A DNA stretch of 64,000 nucleotides from CAYJPV01 sp964547975. Its GTDB lineage: Bacteria > Acidobacteriota > Vicinamibacteria > Vicinamibacterales > JAKQTR01. The DNA is taken from NCBI GenBank assembly GCA_964547975.1, contig CAZJRM010000001.1:1-64000 (forward strand), written 5' to 3'. Shown piece after piece: positions 9,043-17,628 of this stretch. Numbering within the stretch: position 1 is the first letter of the stretch; each line of letters starts with the position of its first letter. The notes under the pieces are model-generated. The model ran no database searches and had not been told where the DNA came from. It saw only the letters and a program-made list of their open reading frames with translations. Made by a program: the position numbers and the translations under genes.

Positions 9043-12000
9043 TCACTCCAGTTCGTCGAGGGCCGCCTCGAACGCCTCCGACAGGCGACCGGCATCGGCC
9101 CGGGTGACGCACATCGGAGGCTTGATCTTGATCACGTTGTGGAACGGGCCGTCGGTGCTGACGAGCACCCCGCGGTCGCGCATCCGGTTCACCACCAGGC
9201 CGGCTTCGCGGTCGGCCGGCTCGAGCGACGTTCGATCGCGGACGAGTTCCACGCCGACGAACAGGCCCATCCCGCGCACGTCTCCCACCAGCGGGCGGCG
9301 AGTGGCGACGTCCCGGAGCCGCGCCAGGAGGTCGGCGCCGACCACCCGGGCGTTCTCCTGCAGGCCTTCGTCCCGGATGACGTCCAGGACGGCCAGCCCG
9401 ACGGCGCACGACACGGGGTTGCCGCCGAAGGTGTTGAAGTACTCCATCCCGTTGGCGAACGCGTCGGCAATCGCCTTCGTCGTGACCACCACGCCGAGCG
9501 GGTGCCCGTTGCCGGCGGGTTTGCCCATCGTGACGATGTCCGGCACGACGTCCTGGGTCTCGAAGGCCCAGAAGTGAGAGCCAGACCGGCCGAATCCGAC
9601 CTGCACTTCGTCGGCGATACACACGCCCCCGGCACGGCGCACGGCGTCGTAGCTCGCGGCGAGGTACCCCGGAGGCAGCACGACCTGTCCTCCGCAGCTC
9701 AGGATCGACTCGGCGATGAAGGCCGCCGGGGCCGTGCCCGCCTCGGTCATCCGCGAGATGGCGTCCCCGACATGCCGCGCGTACGCGGCGGCGACGCCGG
9801 GCCCCCGATAACGGCCGCGGTACGCGTCAGGCATCGGGACCGTGTGTACCCACGGCGGCGCGCCTTGCCCGCCGGGGCCGTCGAACTTGTACGAACTGAT
9901 GTCGACGATGGTCGTCGTGTTTCCGTGGTAGCCGACCTCGACGACGATCGTGTCGCGGCGGCCCGTGGCGGCCCGCGCGAGGCGCAGGGCGAGTTCGTTG
10001 GCTTCGCTGCCCGAGTTGACGAAGAAGCAGACCCGCAGCGGGTCGGGCAGCGTGTCGCACAGTCGCTCCGCGTAGCGGCCGATGGACTCGTGCAGGTACC
10101 GCGTGTTCGTGTTGAGGACGGCCATCTGTCGCTGGCCGGCGTCCACGACGCGGGGATGGCAGTGCCCGACGTGCGGAACGTTGTTGACCGCGTCGAGGTA
10201 CGCGCGACCGTCCGCGTCGTAGAGGTGCTGCTTCCAGCCTCGGACGATCGTCAGCGGCCGTCGGTACGACACGCTCAGGGACGGTCCGAGACGGGCCCGC
10301 CGCTGTTCCAGCAAATCCGACGGCTCGGCGTAACGCGGGGCCCGGACGCCTTCGGGCAGCAGGGCGACGAGATTCGGATCGGGCGACAGGCTCAGCCAGA
10401 TGTCACGGGCGGCCGGGGTCGCAACGCCGGGGAAGTCGCCCCGGCGCCCGAGCAGGTCGGTGACGATCTGGAAGTGCAGGTGGGGTGGCCAGCCGCCGTT
10501 CTCCGCGGCCTCGCCGACGCGGGCGACACATTCGCCGCGGGCCACGTGACGCCCGGCCGGGAGCGCGGCGAGGGACTCGCGGGTGAGATGTCCGTAGAGG
10601 GTGTAGAAACGCGGACCTCCGTCAGCGGAGGCGTCGTGTTCGAGGATGACGGTGGGGCCGTAGTCGAACGCGCCTGCGTTGTCGGCCACGCTGTGCACCA
10701 CGCCGGCGAGCGGCGCCAGCACCGGCGTGCCGGGGGCGGCGAACAGGTCGAGCCCCAGGTGCACGGTGCGCGATTCGGGGCCGTCGTGGCCCGCGACCTC
10801 GAACACCGCACTCGAGTAGCAGGCACGGACCTCGTCGTAGCGGCCCACGCCGACCGTCGCGCCGGCGTCTTCCATGAGGCGCCTGACGTGGCGTGAGAAA
10901 CGCCCGGCGTCGGACCAGAGATCCGGCGTACCGGCCTCGGCGCTCGAGACGCTCAGGTCGATCACCCGGCGCGTCACCCGGGCGGGGTCGGGATCCAGCA
11001 GCGGGCCGATGTCCGCGCGATGGCCGGCGAGCCACGCGGTGACGCCCGAAGCCACGGGCGATGGCTCGAGACCGCAGGCATGGCGAAACGTGGCGAGCAC
11101 GAGGGCCGGCGACAGCGTGTCGAACTGCGCGAGCAACGTCCACGCCGGCTGTTCCGTCACGAACAGGTACGCGTTGGCCGGGTCGACGTGACGCTGGTGA
11201 GCGGCGTTGACGACGCTGACCGACAGCCTCCGGATGACGAGCGGCCAGAGCGCGGCCCGTTCGTCGTCGGTGAGGGGGCGCGCGGCGTGATATCCCGCGA
11301 CGATCGCGGCGGCGGCCGTCAGCGGATCGGGCTTGCCGAGCATCGCGTAGGCGATGGCGACGGCGAGTTCGTTGGCCGTCCACGTGCGCAGCAGGTCGCC
11401 GAAATCGATGAGGGCGGCGACGCGCTGCGCGTACGGGTCGGCCGCGTCGACGAGCACGTTGTGGTCGTTCGCGTCGTTGTAGATGACCGACACCGGCAGG
11501 CGGGGCGCGAGTGGCGTCAGCGCACCGTCGCTCCACTCGAACAGGCGTTCGACCAGCGCCCGCCGACCATCGTCGGTCACCTGCGGGAGGTAGGCGCGGA
11601 TCCAGCCCGCGCGCCGCGGGTCCCATTTCAGTGAACGGTCGGCCGCCGGATGGTCGAACGACTCGAGCGCCCGATCGAGCCGCCCGAGCACCTCGCCGAG
11701 GCCGCGGAGGAGGGCCGGAGAGTGCGGCCGGCATGCGGCGAGCGTCCGGCCGGCGACGTAGGTCAGGAGACGCACCGTGTGCGCCCGGCCCGACGGGTCC
11801 TGCGCGGTGGTCGACGTCGCACCGCCCGCGGTGAGGACGAGGCGCGGCAGTGCCAGGTCGGGCGTCGTGCGCTCGAGATGCAGGAGCGCCTCCGTCTGCA
11901 GATCGAGCACCGCCGCGTCTTCGGTCGCGTTGGCGATCTTCAGGACGAACTGCCGGCCGTTGACCGCGTCGATGCGGAAGTTCTGATCACGCTCGCTCGG

Positions 12001-12099
12001 CAGCGGCCGGGCCGTGCCGTCGATGGCGAAATGTTCGTGAACCAGCCGGGCGGCGTCGTGCTCGGTGAAGCGCGAGCGGGCGAAGGTGATGTCGACCAT
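9043..12099 (-). CDS. fusion of APH-type kinase, M23 peptidase-like and class III aminotransferase domains
   Basis: 1018 residues in three parts. About 1-340: aminoglycoside-phosphotransferase/homoserine-kinase-like fold with VIYNDANDHNVLV and LIDFGD (catalytic and metal Asp). About 430-570: M23/LytM-like domain with HLGLD, LYGHL and HLHFQ, so the usual zinc ligands look intact. About 590-1018: PLP class III aminotransferase with NSGSEANELALRLAR, IADEVQVGFGRSG and the Schiff-base Lys in TMGKPAGNGHPLG. The third part most resembles AGXT2L/phospho-lyase enzymes. A phosphorylate-then-eliminate reaction on an amino alcohol such as ethanolamine or hydroxylysine is inference. ATG 12099 follows AGGAG. 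It is monocistronic here. Confidence 0.9.
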   Translation of the reverse strand: MVDITFARSRFTEHDAARLVHEHFAIDGTARPLPSERDQNFRIDAVNGRQFVLKIANATEDAAVLDLQTEALLHLERTTPDLALPRLVLTAGGATSTTAQDPSGRAHTVRLLTYVAGRTLAACRPHSPALLRGLGEVLGRLDRALESFDHPAADRSLKWDPRRAGWIRAYLPQVTDDGRRALVERLFEWSDGALTPLAPRLPVSVIYNDANDHNVLVDAADPYAQRVAALIDFGDLLRTWTANELAVAIAYAMLGKPDPLTAAAAIVAGYHAARPLTDDERAALWPLVIRRLSVSVVNAAHQRHVDPANAYLFVTEQPAWTLLAQFDTLSPALVLATFRHACGLEPSPVASGVTAWLAGHRADIGPLLDPDPARVTRRVIDLSVSSAEAGTPDLWSDAGRFSRHVRRLMEDAGATVGVGRYDEVRACYSSAVFEVAGHDGPESRTVHLGLDLFAAPGTPVLAPLAGVVHSVADNAGAFDYGPTVILEHDASADGGPRFYTLYGHLTRESLAALPAGRHVARGECVARVGEAAENGGWPPHLHFQIVTDLLGRRGDFPGVATPAARDIWLSLSPDPNLVALLPEGVRAPRYAEPSDLLEQRRARLGPSLSVSYRRPLTIVRGWKQHLYDADGRAYLDAVNNVPHVGHCHPRVVDAGQRQMAVLNTNTRYLHESIGRYAERLCDTLPDPLRVCFFVNSGSEANELALRLARAATGRRDTIVVEVGYHGNTTTIVDISSYKFDGPGGQGAPPWVHTVPMPDAYRGRYRGPGVAAAYARHVGDAISRMTEAGTAPAAFIAESILSCGGQVVLPPGYLAASYDAVRRAGGVCIADEVQVGFGRSGSHFWAFETQDVVPDIVTMGKPAGNGHPLGVVVTTKAIADAFANGMEYFNTFGGNPVSCAVGLAVLDVIRDEGLQENARVVGADLLARLRDVATRRPLVGDVRGMGLFVGVELVRDRTSLEPADREAGLVVNRMRDRGVLVSTDGPFHNVIKIKPPMCVTRADAGRLSEAFEAALDELE

Positions 12100-12203
12100 G
12101 CTGAAGCTCTCCTGCGCGTGACAGGGATCGCCGTACCAGTGTAATCCTCCAATGCGCTATGCTTCGAACCTGAGCGGTGTTCTCTCTTCGCGGGAGACCA
12201 GTC

Positions 12204-13508
12204 ATGCGTATGTGGCTCGCAGGCGTCGTCGCTGTGATCCTGGCGTCGAGCGTCGAGGGGCCGTTCGCGGCGGACGCCCCGGCGGACCTCGCCGGCCGGG
12301 TCGAGGCCTACGTGGGACCGTACGCCCGGACGAACAATTTCAGCGGCTGCGTCCTCGTGGCCACCGGGGATGTCGTGAACGCCCGGCAGTGCTGGGGGAT
12401 GGCCAACGACGAACACCGGGTTCCGAACACCCCCCGGACACGATTCCACATCGCGTCGGTGTCGAAGTCGTTCACGGCGGCCGCCATCCTCCGCCTCGCA
12501 GACGCGGGGCGGCTGTCTGTCGACCAGCCCGTGGCGAGCGTGCTGCCCGGTTATCCGCGGGGCGAGACGATCACGATCCACGACCTGCTCGCGCACCGAT
12601 CGGGGATCCCGAACGTCAATGACCTCCCCGACTACGACCGGCGCTCCCGCGAGTCGTGGACGCCGTCCGAGATCGTCTCGTGGTTCCAGGACCTGCCGCT
12701 CGAGTTCGAGCCCGGCTCGAGGTACCGCTACAGCAACTCGAACTACAACCTGCTGGCGCACATCATCGAGCGGGTGACGGGCCAGCGCTACGGTTCGTAC
12801 CTGAGTGCGCAGGTGTTCCATCCCGCCGGACTGCGGGAGACCGGGCACGATGGACGGCCGCAGGACCTCGTGGCGAATCGTGCGGCCGGGTACCTCCCGG
12901 TCGACCTCGACGCGTTCGAAAACGCGCCGTACCTCGACTGGACCATCAAGACCGGGAACGGGTCGTTGTATTCCACCGTGGACGACCTGCACCGATGGGT
13001 GCAGGCGCTGGTCGGTGGACGGGTGCTGAGCGCCGCGTCCACCGCGAAGATGTTTGCCGACCATCGCGACGGCGCCGGCTACGGGTGGTCGGTGCGCGGC
13101 GGCGATCGCCCGTCCGCCTCCGTGACCGGGCGGTCGCCCGGATTCTCGTCCAGCGTCGAGTACTTCACCGGGTCGCGCGTGACCGTGGTGGTGACTGCCA
13201 ACCTCTATTCGAGCATCGCGCAGACGATTGCCGCCGACCTCGGGGCGATCGCGCACGGAGAGGCACGCCGCGCGCTGGTGCCTGAGACGGCGATCCGGCT
13301 GGACCCGGCCGTGGCGGCACGGTTCGTGGGACGCTGGCAGTTCGGGCCCGACTTCTCGTACAACCCGAACATGCTGGCCACCGTGCGGATCCAGGACGGC
13401 GCCCTGACGATGGAGGGCAGCGGGGGCGCGGGCACTGCCTTCCTGATCCCGATTGGTGCCAACCGGTTCGTGGACCGGCTCTACGGGAACGGTCCGGTTC
13501 GTCGTTGA
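12204..13508 (+). CDS. serine hydrolase, class C beta-lactamase/PBP family, C-terminus frameshifted
   Basis: 434 residues as read. A signal peptide (WLAGVVAVILASSVEGPFA) is followed by a penicillin-binding fold with HIASVSKSFTAAAIL (SxxK nucleophile), RYSNSNYNLLAHII (YxN) and a late GRSPGFSS in place of KTG. Probably a periplasmic esterase, D-aminopeptidase or beta-lactamase-like enzyme. The reading frame stops at 13506-13508, but the +1 frame from 13492 continues with a family-like strand (RFVVDGTGQATALVWN) to a TGA at 13627-13629. That second stop overlaps the next gene's ATG. The gene therefore looks frameshifted by one extra base near 13485-13494. ATG 12204 follows GGGAGA. Confidence 0.85.
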   Translation: MRMWLAGVVAVILASSVEGPFAADAPADLAGRVEAYVGPYARTNNFSGCVLVATGDVVNARQCWGMANDEHRVPNTPRTRFHIASVSKSFTAAAILRLADAGRLSVDQPVASVLPGYPRGETITIHDLLAHRSGIPNVNDLPDYDRRSRESWTPSEIVSWFQDLPLEFEPGSRYRYSNSNYNLLAHIIERVTGQRYGSYLSAQVFHPAGLRETGHDGRPQDLVANRAAGYLPVDLDAFENAPYLDWTIKTGNGSLYSTVDDLHRWVQALVGGRVLSAASTAKMFADHRDGAGYGWSVRGGDRPSASVTGRSPGFSSSVEYFTGSRVTVVVTANLYSSIAQTIAADLGAIAHGEARRALVPETAIRLDPAVAARFVGRWQFGPDFSYNPNMLATVRIQDGALTMEGSGGAGTAFLIPIGANRFVDRLYGNGPVRR

Positions 13509-13629
13509 CGGGACCGGCCAGGCCACGGCGCTGGTCTGGAACTTCGGAACGGATTTCGTCGCCCGGCGGGCGGACGGTTCGGAGTCCGCGTCGGCTCCGG
13601 TCCCGCGTGCTACGATTCCTGAACGATGA
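13492..13629 (+). pseudogene. out-of-frame C-terminal tail of the serine hydrolase
   Basis: About 45 codons in the frame offset by one from the serine hydrolase read coherently (FVVDGTGQATALVWNFGTDF...) and end in a TGA overlapping the ATG at 13626. This is the lost end of the gene at 12204, through either a real frameshift or a sequencing indel. Confidence 0.7.
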
Positions 13630-14066
13630 CACCAGCTGATGACGCCGTCGAACTCTTCCAGAACGGGTGTGCGTGTTCTCAGGCCGTGCTCGGGGCGTTC
13701 GCGCCGCGGTTCGGGATGGACACCGGGCAGGCGCTGCGCGTGTCCACGTGTTTTGCCGGAGGCATGCGCCGCGCCGAAACCTGCGGGGCCGTGACCGGCG
13801 CGCTGATGGTGATCGGCCTGGCGACGGCGGGGGACGAATGCCGGACCGCCGACGGCCGCGGGCCGGCGTACTCCGCGGCTGCGACCTTCGCCGATGCGTT
13901 CCGGCAGGCGCACGGCGCCCTCGAATGCCGCACGTTGCTCGGGTGTGACGTGTCCACCGAGGAGGGCAAACGGATCGCTGCGGAGCGGAATCTCACGAAG
14001 ACCCTCTGCCCGGAGTTCGTACGCTTCGCCGCGGAGTGGCTCGACCGGTCGCTGCCCGGGGAATAG
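13626..14066 (+). CDS. C_GCAxxG_C_C family redox-type protein
   Basis: 146 residues. The family's cysteine pattern is visible: NGCACSQAVLGAF near the N-terminus, then CFAGGMRRAETCGAVTGALMVIGL, then CRTLLGCDV and TLCPEFV. Members are small cytoplasmic proteins thought to be redox-active or metal-binding; none has a settled function that I can name. The start ATG overlaps the restored stop of the serine hydrolase (ATGA), and carbonic anhydrase begins 12 nt after the stop, so the three genes probably share a transcript. Confidence 0.85.
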   Translation: MTPADDAVELFQNGCACSQAVLGAFAPRFGMDTGQALRVSTCFAGGMRRAETCGAVTGALMVIGLATAGDECRTADGRGPAYSAAATFADAFRQAHGALECRTLLGCDVSTEEGKRIAAERNLTKTLCPEFVRFAAEWLDRSLPGE

Positions 14067-14078
14067 CGGGGAGGCGCG

Positions 14079-14735
14079 ATGCGCACGCTCGGACATCTGT
14101 TCGACAACAATCGCGCGTGGGCCGCCGCCATGACCGGGGAAGATCCGCAGTTCTTCGCCCGGTTATCGGCCACCCAGACGCCGCGGTACCTGTGGATTGG
14201 CTGCTCCGACAGCCGCGTGCCCGCCAACGAAATCGTCGGGCTGCTGCCCGGCGAACTCTTCGTCCACCGGAATGTCGCGAACGTCGTCGTGCACGCGGAC
14301 CTGAACTGCCTGTCGGCCATTCAGTACGCGGTCGACGTGCTCGAGGTCGGTCACATCATCGTGTGCGGCCACGACGGATGCGGTGGAGTGCTCGCGGCCC
14401 TGCGAGACGACCGGATCGGGCTCGCCGACAACTGGCTCCGACACGTGCAGGATGTCCGCTGGAAACACCGCGCCCAGCTCGAAGCGCTCGCGACCGAGCG
14501 CGAACGGCACGGGCGGCTGTGCGCGTTGAACGTGATCGAGCAGGTCGTCAACGTCAGCCAGACCACCGTGGTCCGCGAGGCGTGGGCTCGCGGGGCGTCC
14601 GTGGCCGTTCACGGGTGGATCTACAGCCTGCAGGACGGCCTGCTGCGAGACCTCGGGATGTGTGTGACGGGCGAGTCGGAGATTGCGGCATGCGCCGATG
14701 CCGCGCTGACCACCCTCGCGCGCCCCGCTGTGTAA
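14079..14735 (+). CDS. can: beta-class carbonic anhydrase
   Basis: Hydrates CO2 to bicarbonate. 218 residues. Zinc ligands and the Asp/Arg dyad are at Cys42, Asp44, Arg46 (GCSDSRVPANEI), His98 and Cys101 (CGHDGCGG), matching the numbering of E. coli Can. RNVANVV and WIYSLQDGLL are also typical. ATG 14079 has GGGGAGG upstream. It lies 12 nt after the C_GCAxxG gene. Confidence 0.95.
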   Translation: MRTLGHLFDNNRAWAAAMTGEDPQFFARLSATQTPRYLWIGCSDSRVPANEIVGLLPGELFVHRNVANVVVHADLNCLSAIQYAVDVLEVGHIIVCGHDGCGGVLAALRDDRIGLADNWLRHVQDVRWKHRAQLEALATERERHGRLCALNVIEQVVNVSQTTVVREAWARGASVAVHGWIYSLQDGLLRDLGMCVTGESEIAACADAALTTLARPAV

Positions 14736-14788
14736 CGGTCCGGCGTGGCGGGCGCCAGGGCGGCCGATCGATGAGACGGAGTGATGGC

Positions 14789-15439
14789 ATGGGCAATCGG
14801 TGGCGGACGGCGGGTCTTCTGGCGCTCTGTCTCGCCGCGCCGGCATCGGCAGCGGCGCAGGAGGCCCCCATCGTCGTGCATGCGGCCGGCGTCGTGACGG
14901 CTCCGTTGTCGGGCACGGCCGACCACTTCAATCCCGGGCTCGGCGCGGCCGCCGGCGTCACTTGGAACTTCGCCGAATACTGGGGAGCGCGGGCCGACCT
15001 GGCCTGGTCCCGGCTGTCGGCGAAAGACGTGCCCGCGTCGATTGGCGCGCCGCTCGATGTGAGCGGCCACGTCGGGTACGCGACGGCGGACATCGTGTTT
15101 CGCGGGCAGCCCGGGGCGGCGCGGATCTACGTGCTGGCCGGCGTCGGGCTCTATCGGAGGGCGGTGAGCCTGTCCGGGAGCGGCAGCGGCCAGGTCAACG
15201 TGTGCAACCCCTGGTGGTTCGTCTGCGAGACGAAGGGTGTTCCTCTCGCGCGGGTGACAGGAGGAAGATCGACGACCGACGTCGGCATCAACGTCGGGTT
15301 CGGCGCGACGTTCCTCCGCGATCGGGTGTTTGCCGAAGTGCGATTCCACTACGCGACCGGGCCGACCTACGACACGCCGCAGGGCGAGCAGATTGCGTCG
15401 GGGAAGTTCCTGCCGCTGATGGTGGGAGTGCGGTTCTAG
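14789..15439 (+). CDS. outer-membrane beta-barrel protein, unknown function
   Basis: 216 residues. Signal peptide GLLALCLAAPASAAAQ; then Gly/aromatic-rich strands (AAGVTWNFAEYWGARADLAW, YVLAGVGLYRRAVSL, GINVGFGATFLRDRVFAEVRF) and a terminal VGVRF. A Cys-containing loop (VNVCNPWWFVCETKG) could form a disulfide. Size and pattern fit an eight-strand OmpA/OmpX-like barrel. The start at 14789 was chosen over 14771 because GGAG lies eight bases upstream. A palindromic repeat follows the stop. Confidence 0.65.
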   Translation: MGNRWRTAGLLALCLAAPASAAAQEAPIVVHAAGVVTAPLSGTADHFNPGLGAAAGVTWNFAEYWGARADLAWSRLSAKDVPASIGAPLDVSGHVGYATADIVFRGQPGAARIYVLAGVGLYRRAVSLSGSGSGQVNVCNPWWFVCETKGVPLARVTGGRSTTDVGINVGFGATFLRDRVFAEVRFHYATGPTYDTPQGEQIASGKFLPLMVGVRF

Positions 15440-15457
15440 GCGTGCCGGGCCTGGCTC

Positions 15458-15481
15458 GGGGGCTGGCTGAAGCCAGCCCCC
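15458..15481. repeat. REP-like palindrome, copy 1
   Basis: Perfect 11-bp arms (GGGGGCTGGCT / AGCCAGCCCCC) around GA, between the barrel gene and the methyltransferase. Followed by CACG and a GCCGAGAGCCGG tract. Same family as copies at 22126, 30218, 40203 and 45358. Confidence 0.8.
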
Positions 15482-15521
15482 ACGATGCAGGCCGGGGGCC
15501 GAGAGCCGGATTGGAGCACGC

Positions 15522-16307
15522 GTGGCTGACGGATGGAAGGGCTGGGACGACTACGCGGCGTTCTACGACTGGGAGAACGCGCAGACGATGGGCCGGCGGG
15601 ACGTCCGGTTCTGGGAGACTCTCGCCCGGCGAACCGGCGGCCACATCCTCGAACTGGGGTGCGGGACCGGGCGGATCACGCTGCCGCTGGCCCGGACGGG
15701 CGCGCGCGTCGTGGGAATCGACCGATCCGAGTCGATGCTCGCCCGGGCACACGAGCGCGTCAGGCGTTCGCGGTTGCCCGGCCGGCCTGGCCTCGTGCGC
15801 GGTGATATCACCGCCTTGCCGTTTCCCTCGTCGAGTTTCGACCTCGTGGCCGCGCCGTACGGCATCCTGCAGTCGTTGCTCGACGACCGCGTGCTGACGG
15901 CGACGTTGGCCTCGGTGGCTCGTGTGCTGAAGCCGGGCGCCACGTTTGGAATCGACCTGGTTTCGGACCTGCCGGCGTGGCAGGAGTACGAAAACCGCAC
16001 CAAACTGCAGGGCACACGCGGAACCGGCCGCAACCAGGTCCGGATCACGCTGGTCGAGTCCGTCCGTCAGCAGCGCCGGAAGGGCCTGACCACGTTCGAC
16101 CAGGAGTTCATCGAGCGTCGGGGCCGAGAGACGCGGCGGCATCGGTTCACGCTGTCATTCCGGACCCTGTCGGTCGAAGACATGGCGTCGCGGTTGGAGC
16201 GGGCCGGATTCCGTGTGAAAGCGGTGCTGGGCGATTACCGTGGCGGCGCGTGGGACGACCGCGCCGACGTCTGGCTGATCCTCGCCGAACGCCGCTGCCC
16301 CGCGTGA
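15522..16307 (+). CDS. class I SAM-dependent methyltransferase
   Basis: 261 residues from GTG 15522 (GGAG six bases upstream). Rossmann motif I is HILELGCGTGRITLPLA, motif II VVGIDRSESMLARA, and post-motif PFPSSSFDLVAAPYGILQSL. The C-terminal half is beta-rich and charged (GRNQVRITLVESVRQQRRKG). Substrate unknown. A T-rich hairpin element follows immediately after the TGA. Confidence 0.85.
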   Translation: MADGWKGWDDYAAFYDWENAQTMGRRDVRFWETLARRTGGHILELGCGTGRITLPLARTGARVVGIDRSESMLARAHERVRRSRLPGRPGLVRGDITALPFPSSSFDLVAAPYGILQSLLDDRVLTATLASVARVLKPGATFGIDLVSDLPAWQEYENRTKLQGTRGTGRNQVRITLVESVRQQRRKGLTTFDQEFIERRGRETRRHRFTLSFRTLSVEDMASRLERAGFRVKAVLGDYRGGAWDDRADVWLILAERRCPA

Positions 16308-16331
16308 CCCGAGGGTCAGGCCCCTTTTCTC
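16308..16331 (+). terminator. stop-adjacent GGGG/CCCC hairpin with T-run
   Basis: Directly after the methyltransferase TGA: AGGG, a TCAGGC loop, CCCT, then TTTTCTC. It looks like an intrinsic terminator and belongs to the family at 16655, 23203 and 23247. Confidence 0.55.
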
Positions 16332-16361
16332 ATCTTCGTCTCATTTTGGGGAGAACCGTCC

Positions 16362-16664
16362 GTGAAGGTCCTGATCGACATCTCCGTCGTGCCCATCGGC
16401 GTTGGGCTGTCACTCTCGAAGTACGTGGCCGCCTGCGAGCGCATCTTCGCCGACGCCGGGTTGACGACGCGTCTCCACGCCTACGGGACGAACGTCGAAG
16501 GTGAATGGGATCAAGTGTTTGCAGCGGTCAAGCGCTGTCACGAGGTCCTGCACGACATGGGAGCCCCGCGTCTCTCGACGGTGATCAAGGCCGGCACCAG
16601 GACCGACAGGTCCCAAACGCTGGACGACAAGGTTCAGAGCGTCGAGGCGAAGCTCCGGGGGTGA
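16362..16664 (+). CDS. MTH1187-type thiamine-binding family protein (UPF0045)
   Basis: 100 residues, the full family length. The characteristic N-terminus is VLIDISVVPIGVGLSLSKYV and the C-terminal half has HDMGAPRLSTVIKAGTRTDR. Family members are small ferredoxin-like-fold proteins that bind thiamine or related ligands in the cytoplasm; a role in thiamine handling is inference. GTG 16362 has GGGGAGAA upstream. The gene is bracketed by two copies of the same hairpin repeat, one before and one after, so it may be an independently transcribed cassette. Confidence 0.85.
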   Translation: MKVLIDISVVPIGVGLSLSKYVAACERIFADAGLTTRLHAYGTNVEGEWDQVFAAVKRCHEVLHDMGAPRLSTVIKAGTRTDRSQTLDDKVQSVEAKLRG

Positions 16665-16680
16665 CCCCTGACCCCTTTCT
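16655..16680 (+). terminator. stop-adjacent hairpin after the thiamine-binding gene
   Basis: GGGGT at 16658-16662 can pair with ACCCC at 16671-16675, followed by TTTCT; the gene's TGA lies inside the element. Related in sequence to the elements at 16308 and 23203. Confidence 0.5.
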
Positions 16681-16818
16681 CCACCCAACCCGAGACGGGT
16701 CGCGGGTGTCTCACATAGCGGTCAACTCGCGCGGAACCAGCGCGTGTCCCCCGGCCAAGTCGGGACGGGCCGCTGGCTCGGGATTTGCTGCCATCCCAGC
16801 GGAGGTCGGAGGAGCATC

Positions 16819-17559
16819 ATGCGCAGACGTTCCCTGCTGTACGGCGTGGCGTTCGTCCTGTTGTGGCACGGTCTTGCCGCTGCGCAGCAGTGGCCGGCGT
16901 CGGCGCTCGCGCTCCGCACGAATGGCGGCGCGCTGAAGTCCGGCGACTGCGTCCGGTTGACCCTCGTGGCGACCGAGGACGTGCCCGGTCCCCTCACGCC
17001 AACGGTGTCCTACGCCTTCGACCAGTCCGTGACGGTCGAGGACGAGGAGGGGCGCCGGACCCAGACAACGCGCCGGGCTACGGTCGAACGGCGCGCTGGC
17101 CCGGCCTTCGATCGCCTCATGGCCGGCAGTTCTCTCGTCCTGGACGACGCGTTCTGTTTCGGCCAGGACAGCCGGCCCGGGGTGTACGACATCTCGGTTC
17201 ACCTCACGACCTCGGCGGTGCCGGTGGCGAGATTGACGACGTGTGTCAGTGTTTTCGCCGACGAGGCCACCTCGTCGGACGGGTGCGGCTTCGCCCTCCG
17301 AGGTGTCCTTCGCCGCGACGGCGACACGGTCGTCCTTGACGCGCCCGGCGGCGGCGGCGTGTTGTCGCGGGTGCTCGTCTTTCGCGGGGACGCGTTGTTG
17401 AAGGTCGTCGATCATGGCATCGCGGCCTCCGGCCCGGGTGAACTCGTCGCGCCCGCGTCGGTCTTCGACCCGCTGGGCTCGGCGCCCGTGGACCTGGTGC
17501 TGCAGGACCAGTCGGGGAACCGGTCGGCCAGCGTGGTCCGGGTGACGATCCCGCGTTGA
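16819..17559 (+). CDS. secreted protein of unknown function
   Basis: 246 residues from ATG 16819 (GGAGG/GGAG upstream). Signal peptide LLYGVAFVLLWHGLAAAQ. The rest is beta-rich and looks like two Ig-like domains: about 25-140 with one Cys pair candidate (GDCVRL...DAFCFG), and about 140-246 (CVSVFADEATSSDGCGF...VRVTIPR). I do not recognise a family. No catalytic motif is visible. Confidence 0.6.
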   Translation: MRRRSLLYGVAFVLLWHGLAAAQQWPASALALRTNGGALKSGDCVRLTLVATEDVPGPLTPTVSYAFDQSVTVEDEEGRRTQTTRRATVERRAGPAFDRLMAGSSLVLDDAFCFGQDSRPGVYDISVHLTTSAVPVARLTTCVSVFADEATSSDGCGFALRGVLRRDGDTVVLDAPGGGGVLSRVLVFRGDALLKVVDHGIAASGPGELVAPASVFDPLGSAPVDLVLQDQSGNRSASVVRVTIPR

Positions 17560-17628
17560 CGTCTTCCGAGGTTCGTTTCGCTGGCGTCGGTCGTGGGGTA
17601 GACTGTGGGCTCACACTCAGGAGCCCCG

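Noticed and set aside
9189..9635. other minus-strand frames inside the fusion gene
   Set aside because: Out of frame with the domain-bearing reading and lacking any motif.
12143..12203. promoter for the serine hydrolase (TATGCT)
   Set aside because: No acceptable -35 at the right distance.
11940..14096. 718-codon minus-strand open frame spanning several plus-strand genes
   Set aside because: Crosses three coherent plus-strand genes and shows no domain.
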